Shown: piece after piece, positions 1-12,800 of the stretch
Layout of the letters: each line of letters begins with the position of its first letter
Numbering within the stretch: the stretch's first letter is position 1
DNA from: Anticarsia gemmatalis
Taxonomy: Eukaryota; Arthropoda; Insecta; Lepidoptera; Erebidae
Direction: 5' to 3'
DNA length: 64,000 nucleotides
Assembly (NCBI RefSeq): GCF_050436995.1
Contig: NC_134758.1
Coordinates: forward strand, 9,920,001-9,984,000
Translations under genes and position numbers: made by a program
The notes under the pieces: generated by a model
Databases searched by the model: none
What the model was told of the DNA's origin: nothing
What the model saw: only the letters and a program-made list of their open reading frames with translations

Positions 1-2220
1 AGAAAAATATGCTTAAATATCTGCCATTAGACTCTCACGCGATGAAATTACTTAAAAATAAAATCATTTACGACGACTTCATTTGTTTGATAAGGTCGCC
101 ATCTTGACCTTACTCAAAAAAGGTATAGTTACACGTAACTAAGTGCGATGCCGCCTCGCGATACCCTGTTGCACGCTCTACCTTTATATACCCGGTTTAT
201 CGTGGCGTATCGTGAAAAATAACGCGAGAAATAACGTCAAAAACGAACCTTTAGAAAGCCGACCAAGTAATCTGATAACCAGATCAAAATCTAGAACTTC
301 TGGCGGAAAAATAAGCTTTATTTCATTTGAAATTAATGCGTTCATTATTTTTATCAGCGTTTCTTATTAACCATTTTGTTAACTAGCATTTTATTTTTAG
401 TTAGAACGTAATCTCTCGTCAGTAATAATTCGGAATTTTAACTTTATGTTCAATCTTTGAATTAAAGGAAATACTGTACAATAATACACTGGGTGAGCAT
501 TGAAATCGTATAAAGTAATTTATGCTAGTGATCCATCAACTAAACAAGGCAGAATGCGCTAGCGCTTTGCGAATGAAAAAGGAATTTTTAAAAATGGAAA
601 GTCAATATGGCGTCCATTCTATGGCGGGGGCGATTAGTCCGATAGCCACGCCTGCGCAATGAGTGACGGATCGCAAGGGTTGGTAGCCATACTTTTTATC
701 ATTCCACACGTAATTTTACTGAGGGGTTCAATACGCTTCAAGGATCACGGATTATTTTTATGTTTTGTGATGTTTTTGAATTTAATGAGGGCTTATGACC
801 CGTCAAAATATTATAAAACAAAACGTATTTTATAACATAAAGGAACGAATCGGAAAAGTCACTTAACCCTTCGGCCGCGCGCTGTTTAAAAACTGTCAAC
901 GAAAGAACATTTTGGGTCAATAGTGACAGGTGAAATGTGTAACATTTTAAAATAAATATTGTGTAAGTTTTTAAAAGATTATTGAAATGGATGTAAGTTT
1001 CACGGATATATTTGGACGTCCGTTACAAGCGGCCGTTAATTAAGCTAATAAGGTACAATGACCTAATATTATTTATTGCCTGTCAACAGCCGAGTTTTGT
1101 GTAATGTCACGATATTAACTGAGTGAGGGTAACTGCCCTATTTGACGGAAAGTCTTTCGTGTTTTATATAATAATATTCATTTATGTCTTTAATAGTTGT
1201 GGAGATGTCAATTGCAGTTTGATATAATTCAAGCCCCCTTTTAGTTATTTTATATTATCAATTTATGTCTATAGCTGCAATTAATAAAAAAATATATTTT
1301 TTATAAGATATTTTAATGATGTCATATGTTAAAAAAAACTTCAATATTGATTTACAGCTGCATGAAGCATTATTAAAATTATCAGTTTAATCATATCTAG
1401 TAACATAAAAAATGCTAATATAATATACAAAAAAGTTGTTACTGCATTATGGTTACAAGAAGCAAACCATATAATACAATTTTATAATTCACTACACATT
1501 CTATTCAGTTGGATAATTACTATGTAATTAAAACGAATAGTAACTTTATAAAGAGTCTTGTTTGGTATTTCAGCTAAACTCTTTTTTCTAGATAAGCATA
1601 GAAACATCGTATCAAACTATTTGCTATGCAAACAAATACACGTCTCGCCTATTATATTATCAGTAGGTTCGCACAAACAGACAGACAAGATTATATTTAA
1701 AGATACTAATAGTTTCGCTATTTTATTAAATGAAATGTAGTTTTAAAATAGCTTTCTGAAGATAAAAATGCAGGTATATGAATTTTTTTAAAGATTGTTG
1801 TATTTTTTTTTCGATTTTATATTTTCATTCGATAACGATGCAACAGCGATGCCTATTTTTATTTAATTACCGGTTCAAAGTCTACAAAATGACAATAAAT
1901 TAAGATAACAATCATCAATTTACTTTACAATTACAAAAGTTGATTAAAAACTGACGTGGACAATTAAATTGTGGTGTTTATAACAGCTATGAATAATTAA
2001 CGATTCAATAAACGGTATACACTGAAATCTATAGACAAAGGGCATTGAATAATGTGAAAAATATTTGACATTGTGCCGAACAAAGCGTATTATATCATCA
2101 CACAGAAAACATGCACAGATAAATTTTGACAAGTAAAGTAGTCGATCAGATAATAGCACTAATACAACGATAAATAAAGTACTTAAGACAAGAAGTTGTT
2201 CGTCAAAACTAGTCATTTCT
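1..2220. other. No gene or element recognised
   Basis: AT-rich intron-like DNA. The small frames (up to 90 codons) show no coding features. Confidence 0.5.
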
Positions 2221-2451
2221 TTTTAGGATTCCGTGTCTAAAAGGTAAAAACGGGATCCTGTTACTAAGCTTCCGCTGTCTGTCTCCAGGCTGTAATCTCA
2301 TAAAGCGTGATAGCTAAAAAGCTGAATTTTTTACAATTAATGACGTATTTCAGCTATAACGCACTAAAGGGGTACAATAAACGTGATATTTTCGTATTTT
2401 TTGGTACGGAACCCTTCGTGCGTGATTCCGAATCGCACTTGGCCGGTTTTT
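2221..2451 (-). repeat. Lepidopteran 'CGGCCAAGTGCGA' interspersed element
   Basis: On the minus strand it starts AAAAACCGGCCAAGTGCGAT and has AAGGGTTCCGTACCAAAAAA. It ends in GGAATCCTAAAA. Same family as 61321-61640. It is a very common moth repeat whose class I cannot state with certainty. Confidence 0.6.
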
Positions 2452-3930
2452 ATTTTTAAATTCAACACATTTAGACATCCGTCAGGTGTCCATTTCTTTG
2501 CAAAAACTAACCGCATATATTAAAGAAGGCCATTTTGTGAAATAAAGTGAGAAAGTATTCGCTTATCGCGGTCGCATGGTCCCCTTGGCCCCTTTAATTA
2601 ACGCCTATAAAATTTTATTGAGGAAGCAACCAAATTAAATGACAAAATACATGAAGCGGGAATGTAATGAGAGAACATGCGGACCTCATTGTATAGCTAA
2701 CAAGCTATGTACTGCACTTACGTATTTAGACTCCATTAGTTAATTTCAAACGACGTCAAATTTTAGTCTTGAGGGTTAAAAATTGATATGATGTGCTGTC
2801 ATTTCTGTGCCTGTAGTGAAAAAGGATATACGTCCGATTTTGTCGAAAATGTGTTAAGTACCTACACTTAACAAATGTTCAGAAAAATGGTCTGTCAATA
2901 ATAGCAATAGGAAAAGGGGAGTGCAGTTAAATTCCTTATCTTATTCTCGTCCAAATCGGACTTTTCAGTAGAGGCATAGATTTATCGATTAACCGCCAAT
3001 GAAATCTGCACGTGCCAATTTTAAATTTCGAATGCGACTGTATTCTTCATAAAAGTGGACAGACATTTCTAGTCATTGGTCATTGACTTACACTGACGTA
3101 AGCAGCTTGTTCAAATTTCGAATACGTGCAATAATAATTTTCCTTAAAAAAAAATCGACACTGCATTAATTTGCCGTTTAAATAAATTAAGGTATTAATC
3201 TTTAAAACTTTTTATTAATGAGCAAAAAATATATTAAATTTGAAATAGTTTTCGGTGATAAAAGATATGGCTAAAGAATTTGCAACTAATTAACACTGTC
3301 AGTCTCGGTGCATTTAATTTGAGTTCTTTGTTTCAAATCGTACATACTTGAAAGATAATTTTCATATAATTATAGTCTTAATCACTTTTGAATTAAAACT
3401 TATCTATTTTTGTAACAAAGAAGTATCTAAAAATAACTTTTACGAAAGTAAGTAGTTAAACTAAACCTTTTGTTATTCAAATTCGTGGTTAAATTTTGAA
3501 GGGGTTATAGTAAATTTCCATTACGGTTCAAGGGAGTTTAATAACCGAAACTTTAGTATTCTAAAAATAAGCAGTAACTAACGTATAAAATACTGGTCAT
3601 ACAAAAAACATTTAGTTTTCCTTGTACCCAAACTTGGTTAACAACAAGTACAAACTCTATGATGAATTATACCTATACGCTTGACCGTGAAAGAAAAAAA
3701 AATACTGGTTTGATAGAATTATTGCTAATAATTGTTTCTATTTTTAAAACGAACGTTCGGATTTACAAAAATAGTTTTTAATTTTTGAGTTTCGTGAACA
3801 CGTGTATAGAAAAAAGCGTCAAGTCATTTTGCATAATGCAGATATAAGTATTAAATATTTGAATATTAATTTTATCTTTAGTCTAGTCTTTTTTGTTACT
3901 TATGTTAGAGACGTCTACCAATCTCTTACT

Positions 3931-4170
3931 GCGACTGCCTGTCAGTCTTCCACAACCCCGTTAACTGGGTTATAACACGATACCCTTCGGTAAGACTGGT
4001 TGTCAGATATTCAAGCTTCTAACTACTGGTAACGACTATCAAAGATCTTTGAAACTAACAGCCGGGACCCATAAAATAACACATTTACGAAACTAGGTAT
4101 GTTTAATATGGTCACCCATCCACTGACAAACCTCGGCATGTATAGCTTAACCTGAGAGATGGCGGGGCTG
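3931..4170 (-). mobile_element. 5S SINE longer subtype, old copy
   Basis: It shares CCCTTCGGTAAGACTGGTTG, TTCAAGCTTCTAACTACTGG and GACAGC-type blocks with 54309-54641. The head is still recognisable (ATGGTCACCCATCCACTGAC, ATAGCTTAACCTGAGAGAT). Several small deletions are present. Confidence 0.6.
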
Positions 4171-4479
4171 TACTTACTTAGCCTTCTATTTGAATATAAC
4201 AAGTCCTTACCGAAACGGTTCAGTTTATAATAGCTTTTGCCAGTTGAAAGAGTATTGGTAATGAAGACAGGCCGTCGTAACAGCACACTCGTAAATAATT
4301 TATGGCAGCCATAAAACACCATGTTTCTTCACACAAGTGTTTGTTCAAGTTAACTGAACGAAAGTTGCGTCACGTCTAATTAATAATACTCGAATGTGAA
4401 ATATTTGAATATATTAACGTTATAGTGATCTGTTTAAGTTGCATTTTTTTGTCTTATTTGTATAAAAAATGAACTTTAT

Positions 4480-4610
4480 TTTTGAGTTCGATTCCCACAC
4501 GGAACAATTATTTTTGCCATCCACAAACAATTGTTTCGTGTCTGATTGTATTTTGTGTCCGTTGTTTGTATGTTTGTTAAAGTTAAAGACACAAGAGCAA
4601 TTCTTAGTGC
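4480..4610 (+). mobile_element. tRNA-derived SINE, 5'-truncated
   Basis: It starts at the B box (GAGTTCGATTCCCACACGGA), then the body (AACAATTATTTTTGCCATCC; GTGTCCGTTGTTTGTATG) and GACACAAGAGCAATTCTTAG. The A box half is missing. Confidence 0.6.
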
Positions 4611-4645
4611 GGGAGCTGAGCTGGAAGAAAGGAGAATTTGCAACT

Positions 4646-7600
4646 AAACGCTGATCGTAGCATATCAAAACTAATTCCAAATTAAATAAAATAAACTTAA
4701 GGTTTTCCACAATTCAAGTATTTGAATTCAAAATGAGTAAGAATTCCTGATTTAATCACCTTAATATTACATAATTGCATTTAAAAAAATACGTTCATTT
4801 TATTACAATATTTAAATAATGTATTTATAAAACCTGGCTGAATGTACCAAAGAGCCAAACTGATCTGTGTTCTATTTTTTTAAACATAAATGTCAAAGGT
4901 CATTGTACATACACCATTATTTGTACACGTGCATTTCGTATCAGTTTGAAAAAAATCTTTATATAGGTACCTTCCACGTGTGGAGTACAGACTACTGGTT
5001 ATAGTACAACGGATAAAACGAAATGCTTTGCATAAGAATAGTAAAGAACAGCTGTGCACGGCCATATGTGTAAAGCGATATTAACATACGTTTAGTGTAC
5101 GTGAGTTCAACTAAACTTTTTGAATTTCGAATGTTTATATCGAGATTGTGAGTTGAATGAAAGAGGTTTGTGTTTTAAAAAGTATAGTTTGAATAAAATG
5201 TATTTCGAAATATTATTATGAAACATAAATTATATTAGTTAACCGACTTTAAAAAAAGGAGGAGGTTATCTAGTTGAAAATAATTTTTATACATTTAAAA
5301 TTAGTTGTATTTTTGATAGAAAAATGAAATAAGCAGTTTTAAATAGCATTTTAATGGAAACATATTTCTCGACTTTAATTAAAATGACAAGTCATTTTAC
5401 TAGTTTTGTTTCAAAATGGCTTCCACCACCCACAGCGTTATAATAATATTAGAATATGAAGTGTAACAAAATAAAATAATAATGGCGTCCACATCCTTCC
5501 TGAACATGACATAAAACAGGCAAATAAAATCGTTCATAAATATAATTATTGTTCTATTATAATAGCCATTGTTTTGAACAGGAACATAGGGTAATAATCA
5601 CGTAGGCACATCGAAAACAAATGCTTTTAACCTATATTTTATTTAATAGAAAAATACATCGCAAAAATCGTAGGTACTAAAATAATTTTTAACTCCATAA
5701 AAAAAATATATTATAAACTTTGAAATAAAGTAACGAAAATATGCATGTTACGTGTATTCTAAAATTAGCGTTTTTTTCTTAGTACCACAAAATGACAAAA
5801 TTAACTCATTAAAATTACAGTAAATTTCATAATTACATCGTATTGAGACATTTGACAAAATGGCAAAACAAAAATACCACCCTTCACTTGCCGTGTACAA
5901 CTTGGCAGGTTTGAAAACTTCGTGCTTCAACGTGCAAAACTCTTAACAACGAGTTGTATGCAGAAGGTATAATTTCGTATTTTTAAAGCAATTACATCAT
6001 TAAACACATGGGATTGGAAGGAAACAGCCTCAATTATCCAACGAACGATATTTCTGTTGCATTTCTTTGTATTAAAACTCTTTGTTCTTTAAATAAATAT
6101 TTATATTTTTTTTTTTTATTTCGCGGCTTTACGTATATCTGTTGACAACTACGAAAGCCAAGGCTGTATATTGCTTGCTCTGTTAGAATATAGTGATTAA
6201 CACGTAACGTTAACGCAGCAATGTACTTGATACGCGATGGTCGGTAATGTTTTTATCGAAAATCACGTTAAATGCGGTTTAAACCTTTGAATGTCAAATA
6301 AAAAGTACAGGTAGCAAAGTCAAATACATCATTTAAAAACCTATTAGTAACTTACCTACCTAATTCAGATTTTAATGGCTATGAAAAATGATTGAACTTC
6401 AATCGTCACGATTTATTTTAAAAAATAAACGACGTTTCGAAATGAACAAAGTAAACAAGCAGCAAAGCTAATAAATTACAATTACAGTAATGTTTGATTA
6501 CAGAAATTACAAAGATTCACCACAAGATGACAGTTAACGTAATAATTGCATCATTTTCCAACCTCATACCATTTTGACGGCGCCGCCTGGCTGCTTACGG
6601 AAATCGTCACAGCGTTTAAATAAAAAAAAAAACAATTTAGATTCAAATTCAATTTAGAATAGTGTCATTATTTTTTTGTGGCATTCTACAAATGACATTT
6701 AAGTTTATGTTACATCTCAATTTTTGCATAAATCTTTGGAATATTATGCTGTTGATCCGTTTTTACCGCTTAATACCAGTAATAAAACGTAAAGTCTAAA
6801 AACGTGAAGATATTTTACGATGCAAGATCTACATACATAATCCTTTAACGAAACACATTCCAACGATCGTCATAAATCTTGACACCAAAAATAAAAATTA
6901 ATCCATAAAATAATGACCAATGAACCGTCTTAGATCACATTCATGCGTACATTAGAAACGAAAATATATCACTGGCTCTTCTCACATAAATTACGCATGC
7001 ATGCATGGGAATCCCATGCTAAACAATGGAACAAATCTTAATAAATGATTGAGCACGGTGGGTCGGTAGATATTCCCTTAACCCTTTCTATACGACACCT
7101 GGTCACAACGACCAAGTCAAAAATATTCTTTTATCGCATTAGCATAATATTTATAATATTTACAATGGGATGCTTTATTCAAAGTAGCTTACATTTTAAT
7201 GTACGGTAGTTTATTGTTATAGATAAGGGATGGTACAATGGGGCACTTTGTGGTGGTTTGTAAGACGACGTTTGAAAGGGTTCCGGTGAGAAGTTAACGA
7301 TGTAGTCAATTCAATAATATTTTGTTGCAATTTTGTTAGATAACTTATAATAAGGTGCGGTAATATTGAATGTAGTTATGTTAATAAGTTGTTGTTAAAG
7401 TTGAGTACTGCATATTTACTTGATCACTATTCTATTAACGTTTCTGCTGTAAAATGTGTTATTTTACTACCATATGCAATATACGCATACTTGTGTTTAA
7501 TACCTTTGCACAGTAGGTACTCAATTTCAGAAATGAAATTTCGTTAGTCGCAAGAGAAATCTGTCATAACTTGAATCGCTAATCTCCCTAGCACATAGAT

Positions 7601-9130
7601 GTCTAAAGTCTCTAGAAACCTAAACTACAAAAAGTCGTAAATCGGAAACGAAAACAAAAAAAAGATCGTTTACAAATATTAAATAAAACCGAAAGTAGTA
7701 AGCAAACTATCAGTTGCATCTTTCGATCCAATTCCGAAGACGACAAAAAAATCCTTTTAACTTGACAATAGGCAGTGGGCTTTTGTCTACAGCCCGTCAA
7801 ATGATACGCATTAGTTTTTTTATGTTATGAATACATTTAAAACAGGAAGGATGTGAAAGTCGGGGGTATAGAAGACACCGTATGCCAGTGAAGGGTTAGA
7901 CCGGCTGTGCCACACAAAGAAATAGGGATAATGGGTGAAACATTGTATTAACGAATGAATTATTGCCGCCATTTTGGTATGGTTTACCTTTTTTTTTTAA
8001 AACAAAAAAGCACAAGACAATTATTTTAGATTGCCTGACTCATACGTTTGAAAAGAGAACAATGCACGGACTCTAATTATTTTGACCTGAAATTGTTTTT
8101 TTTTTGTACAAACGACTGCAAAAAGTTTGCAATAAAAAAGGTAGGTGTCAGTTAAATGTCAATACAATGTAACCTTGGAGGTGTTAGGACGTGTTAAGGT
8201 GAAATTCTTCCGATTACTGACGGATTTGATAAGTGGAACGTATATCTAGCTATCAATCAATGTGTTATCTAACTTTCTCTCTGAAGGTTATTGCAGACAC
8301 GTGTTATCGTTATCTGATAACGTAATACCTAACATTTCACGATAAGTTTAAGACTCGTTTCTTATACTAATAAAAGCAAAACAACTATTTTCTTTAAATA
8401 CTTTTTTAGCTGGGCAAAGGCCCCACTTTTTCCTCTCCAGAATACCCAATATTGTGCAATTAGTTTCTTTGCGCTATTTAAAAAATCAAAAATAAAAAAA
8501 TAATATCTTAATTTTCAATAGGTAATGTTATTTGGCATTTATGAGAATTAGGTATAATAACTGGCATTTCAATAACGATCAAGATATCATATTCCTAAAC
8601 GTAATAACTCAATCGTGTTAGTATTTTTATTTTAATTACAACTTCAACCAAAATAAAGTCGTTTTAAAAAAGGTCAATTCAAAAAGAAAACTGATTGAAA
8701 TATTGACGGTAAAATATCAAACCTTATTATACCTAGTTTAATAAAAAAAATATGTTTTGTAACAAAAAAATATCAATAATAAAATACTGCACATTATGGC
8801 CAATTTAAGTAGAAATAATAATATATATAAGAAAAATGTAGATCCCGTTGGTAATACGAAGAAGATACAATTGATCTAACCCGCGACCGTTACTAGGAAC
8901 ATTTAATGTTGGCCTTTTTTGACTACCATATTCTATGAAACAAATATGTAGCTTCGAAAGGCCTAAAAGTACATACGGTCACAATTGAGACGCGATCCTG
9001 CGACGCGCCGCGCTTACTAATAAAACCGTAGCCACTGGGCTGATGCCAACAGTCCAATACGAAGCGAAAATGCGGACCATATTCTACAAGAACAATTTTC
9101 TTGTTTTTCTTTTTTATTTTAAAAGATGAT
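4646..9130. other. Intron-like DNA with minor repeats
   Basis: It contains a 34-bp repeat scrap at 5239-5272, a T run at 6107-6117 and a small palindrome at 7003-7019 (GCATGGG-AAT-CCCATGC). No exon was found. Confidence 0.5.
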
Positions 9131-9136
9131 AATTAC

Positions 9137-9173
9137 CTTGTATTCTCTGTAGTTGTTTGATGTCGTCCACTAT
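9137..9173 (-). CDS. Candidate 37-nt coding microexon, minus strand, gene not recognised
   Basis: On the minus strand the sequence reads TATTTTTTATTGTTACAG, then 37 nt, then GTAATTATC: a good acceptor with polypyrimidine tract, and a usable donor after ...ATACAAG. Frame 0 is open and gives IVDDIKQLQRIQ plus one base, so it is phase 0 in and phase 1 out. Frame 1 has an immediate TAG. The exon is distinctly less AT-rich than the surrounding intron-like DNA. It is phase-compatible with the upstream candidate exon at 28834-28899, which would imply an intron of about 19.7 kb. The gene is not recognised. Short exons can arise by chance, and transcript or cross-species conservation evidence would decide. 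Confidence 0.45.
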
Positions 9174-9663
9174 CTGTAACAATAAAAAATACACTTTAAA
9201 TTTTTATTCTTGTTTTTTATTACTAAAATTGCAGTGTCAACTGTTAATCTAAAATATCGACTTAGCGTATTTTATATAAATCCTTTTTTCAAACGAAATA
9301 GTGAATGCAAAACTCTATAAATTATGTAAAGTGATACCGAGTCGGCTAGTAGCCGTATTTCAAGTATTACCTAGATTGCTAAACGTGTTTTGGCGTGTGA
9401 CAACCCTTTTACAGCAAGAAAAAACGGGTAATATTAAATGCTGAACAATTTTTGTTCTCCATTATTCAAAAGGCGGGCAAATATCGTGACTGGAGCACTT
9501 TGAAAAGCGCGACACACCACTTGCAAAGACTTTTACAATCGCTTATTTTGCCAAACCGAAGTAGGTACTACGATTATTTAATGAGATTTTATTTTTAAAT
9601 GACATTTTATGTCTACGAGCGATTACCTCGGTACGTTTATTAGTCGATTAACACTGGCTACTA

Positions 9664-9838
9664 GTATTTTACGTGGAGCGCCTACCTATCGGACCTCCAC
9701 AACCCAGTTACCTAGGTTATAACACGATACCCTTCGGTAAGACTGGTTGTCAGACTTTCAAGCTTCTGACTAACGACTGTCAAAGATCTTTGAAACTGAC
9801 AATTAACAATTTAACGTGCCTTCCGAAACACGGAATAA
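9664..9838 (-). mobile_element. 5S SINE longer subtype, head truncated
   Basis: The middle and 3' part match 54309-54641 (CCCTTCGGTAAGACTGGTTG, CAAGCTTCTGAC, CAAAGATCTTTGAAACTGAC, CCTTCCGAAACACGGA). The 5S-like head is missing, as expected of 5' truncation. Confidence 0.6.
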
Positions 9839-9839
9839 A

Positions 9840-12800
9840 GATTGTATCGTATACATCGACCAATTACATTTATAAATAATCGAAGCGAGGCAGATGATTT
9901 ATTAAAAATTTTATCGCGCGAAGGTGTCAACAAATCTTATTTGACCATCCATCTTTGTCTAAACGGAGTTATCGCTCGTTGATATCTATGTGCGGGGCCC
10001 ATACATTATTTATTTATGCGTTAATTTGCATCAGCTTTTCAAGGGTTAACCCGTACTAATGTTCGCGCATCGTAATCGCGTTGCATGCGTAAACAGTTGC
10101 CATTTAAATTTTTTATTCTTTACAATTTTCGCATTTATAATTTTTCTAAATGTTATTTTTTTGTTTTTGTCACTGCAATGACAAATTGTGAGCTGTAAGC
10201 AATAATTCTCTTATTCAACTACCGTTCGTGTTCCATATGTATTAAATCGTGAGAAAATAAAATACGTTACATTACTATTGAACACGACATAAATAACGTT
10301 GGCTTTAAATTCAACGATTTATAAAAGCTTTATCAAATAAACTAGTAGATTTATTCTCTAGAAATACGAAGTTTAATAAAAAACACGTTTTTTTAACATA
10401 TTTCTATCTACACGAAGATTATGTTGTAGGTAATGTGATGCCGTTTGCCTTGAACTTACGGCGCAACATTGTAGCTCAAAACTTTATTAAAATATCAAGT
10501 TGCTAAACTTGACTTCCTAGAAATGCCCGCAATATGGCAACGGCCGCTTGGAAATTAATATTAGAGCAGAAAAAATAAAACTACGGCAAGTCTACTGGAA
10601 GAAAAGCACAACGAAACTTTATTCACATCATAGTTTTTTTTTCCACATTGATTAAAAGGTCAAATAAAAACTATTAAAACGAACAATATCAATGCTCAAA
10701 AATAAAAAGAAAAAAAAATCCCGCGTATTTCAAATAAAGAACACTCGAAGACGCGCCTCAAGTAGGAAATTACATTACAATAGTTTACAAGTTGGAGTCT
10801 AATAAAAAGGCGGCACTTAATGTGATTGTATCTATTGTCAAGCCGTAGGCTATGGATTTCTTTCCATTGTGGTTTATTGTACAACAGGGACAGTAATGAA
10901 TTGCTTGTTACTTTATGTCAAACATGTTTTGACAGCCAACACGATGCAAGAAAGTTTGTACGCTTCAGCAAATAGAATATATGAATTGCTTTTTTGTCTA
11001 TGGAATTTTTAATTTAAGTAATTGTTATTTTGTTTGCGCTTGATGCCTTGTTATTTCAATTAATTCTCGTTTATAGTGATGATTAAAGTTTTTTGATTAA
11101 TTTGTACGAGTCATTGGAAATTTTAAATAAATTAAAATTTGTAAGCTGAATTAACTCTTGGCATTTAAAAACTGACAGTCGAGTGTTTATAATGAATGTA
11201 ACAAAAATGAAAGGATGGTTATAACTTAGTTAAGAATATTTATTGCCACTTAGATGTTGGGAGAGCGCGATCTTTGAAAAAACAAAGTTCATAGTTTTTA
11301 AAATCAAAATTGACACATAATATTATTGAACGGAAAGGTCAAAAAAATATTATTTGTTAAGTGTCAGGCGCACCCTTGAGTCTTAATGGTTATAAAAACG
11401 TAATAAGAAATAATGCTTTTATGCAATACACTTGAATTATTGCTTGTCTTTGTTTAATTACCTGTCAAAACTAACCTTTTATACGCGAAGAAAAAAACGG
11501 GGGAATAGACAACTAAAGAATGAGGTCATGTTCTTTTTTCAATTTGAACTTTTGATATCAATTTTGTTTTTTTTTGCGCGTATATTCTATGCGGACTGAT
11601 CGATTTCCGGTTTTTTTTTGCGTTTGTCTATTGATTATTGTGTTTTTGTTAAGCTTTTAGATAATTCGAAGAGGAAGTGTATTAATTAAGAAGGGGAACG
11701 TTTCAAGGGGTTTTTAATTCTATAACTCTTAGACATTTATAATTGTATGAAAATAACAATACTCAAAGAAGCTATTGAACCATTTCAATTATTAATTACG
11801 AACAGTTCTTTTATGACAATCAAACTATAACCACGAGGGAGACTGGTTACTATATTTCATAATAATAACTCATAATAACTCTTTATTCATCAGAAGCAGA
11901 ATAATAATATAAAATATTTCCATTTATAATATTAATTTAGTTTCATTATAATATAACCTAAATTCAAACCACCGAAGTTATTTCAAACTGCATCGAAATC
12001 TAACTAATTCGACAGTTTACATACGAATCTATTTACTTCAGAAATGTCAATAAAATAGCCATTATATCGGCTATAACTTTGCCCATTATACAATAGTCTA
12101 CGTTATAACAGTCTTATTAAAATAGCCTAGCTATTCGATAAGGTAATTACTAAAGGCTATATAAAGGCTATATAGTCCACAAGTTAGCCTACAAAGGCTA
12201 ACATAGCCGTTGTCAACTTAATTGCAATTTATTACCAGTTTACGTCAATTATTGAATTTAAAGATCTTTACATATTCTGTTGGCATGTACCAGATTTTCG
12301 TATAATGGTATTTATTTATTAGCCTCAAGAATTTAGTTTGTAACTCGGTAGTTGCGTTACCGCATGGTGATTGGGTGGAACTGTACAATCAACTTCTAAA
12401 AGCTCTATATTTTATAGTTGTTATACCTATGTGTTCATAGAAGAAACGAGAATTTTGATTTTCTAAAGGTGGTCTAGGTAGAGTTTAGGTAATTTCACTT
12501 AAAATAAATATAATTGTTAGCTCTTTTTTAAATCTAAATGAAAACCATAACATAACCTTTTTCACCAACCACCAACATCATCCTTCAGACACTATTCTTT
12601 CAATATGCGAGCCGTAAGTAGAATCGGCCTAGCAAGACAAAAGTAGAGACGCTGCGACTTCCATAGGATCTTAGAATTCCTACAAAGAGCAAGTTTAGCA
12701 GAACTCTACATTACAATTTATAACAGCTCTACCTCAGCACATATAATATTAGTTTATAATCTTTTTAAACACTAAATTGCTAATTGTAATAATATGTTGT

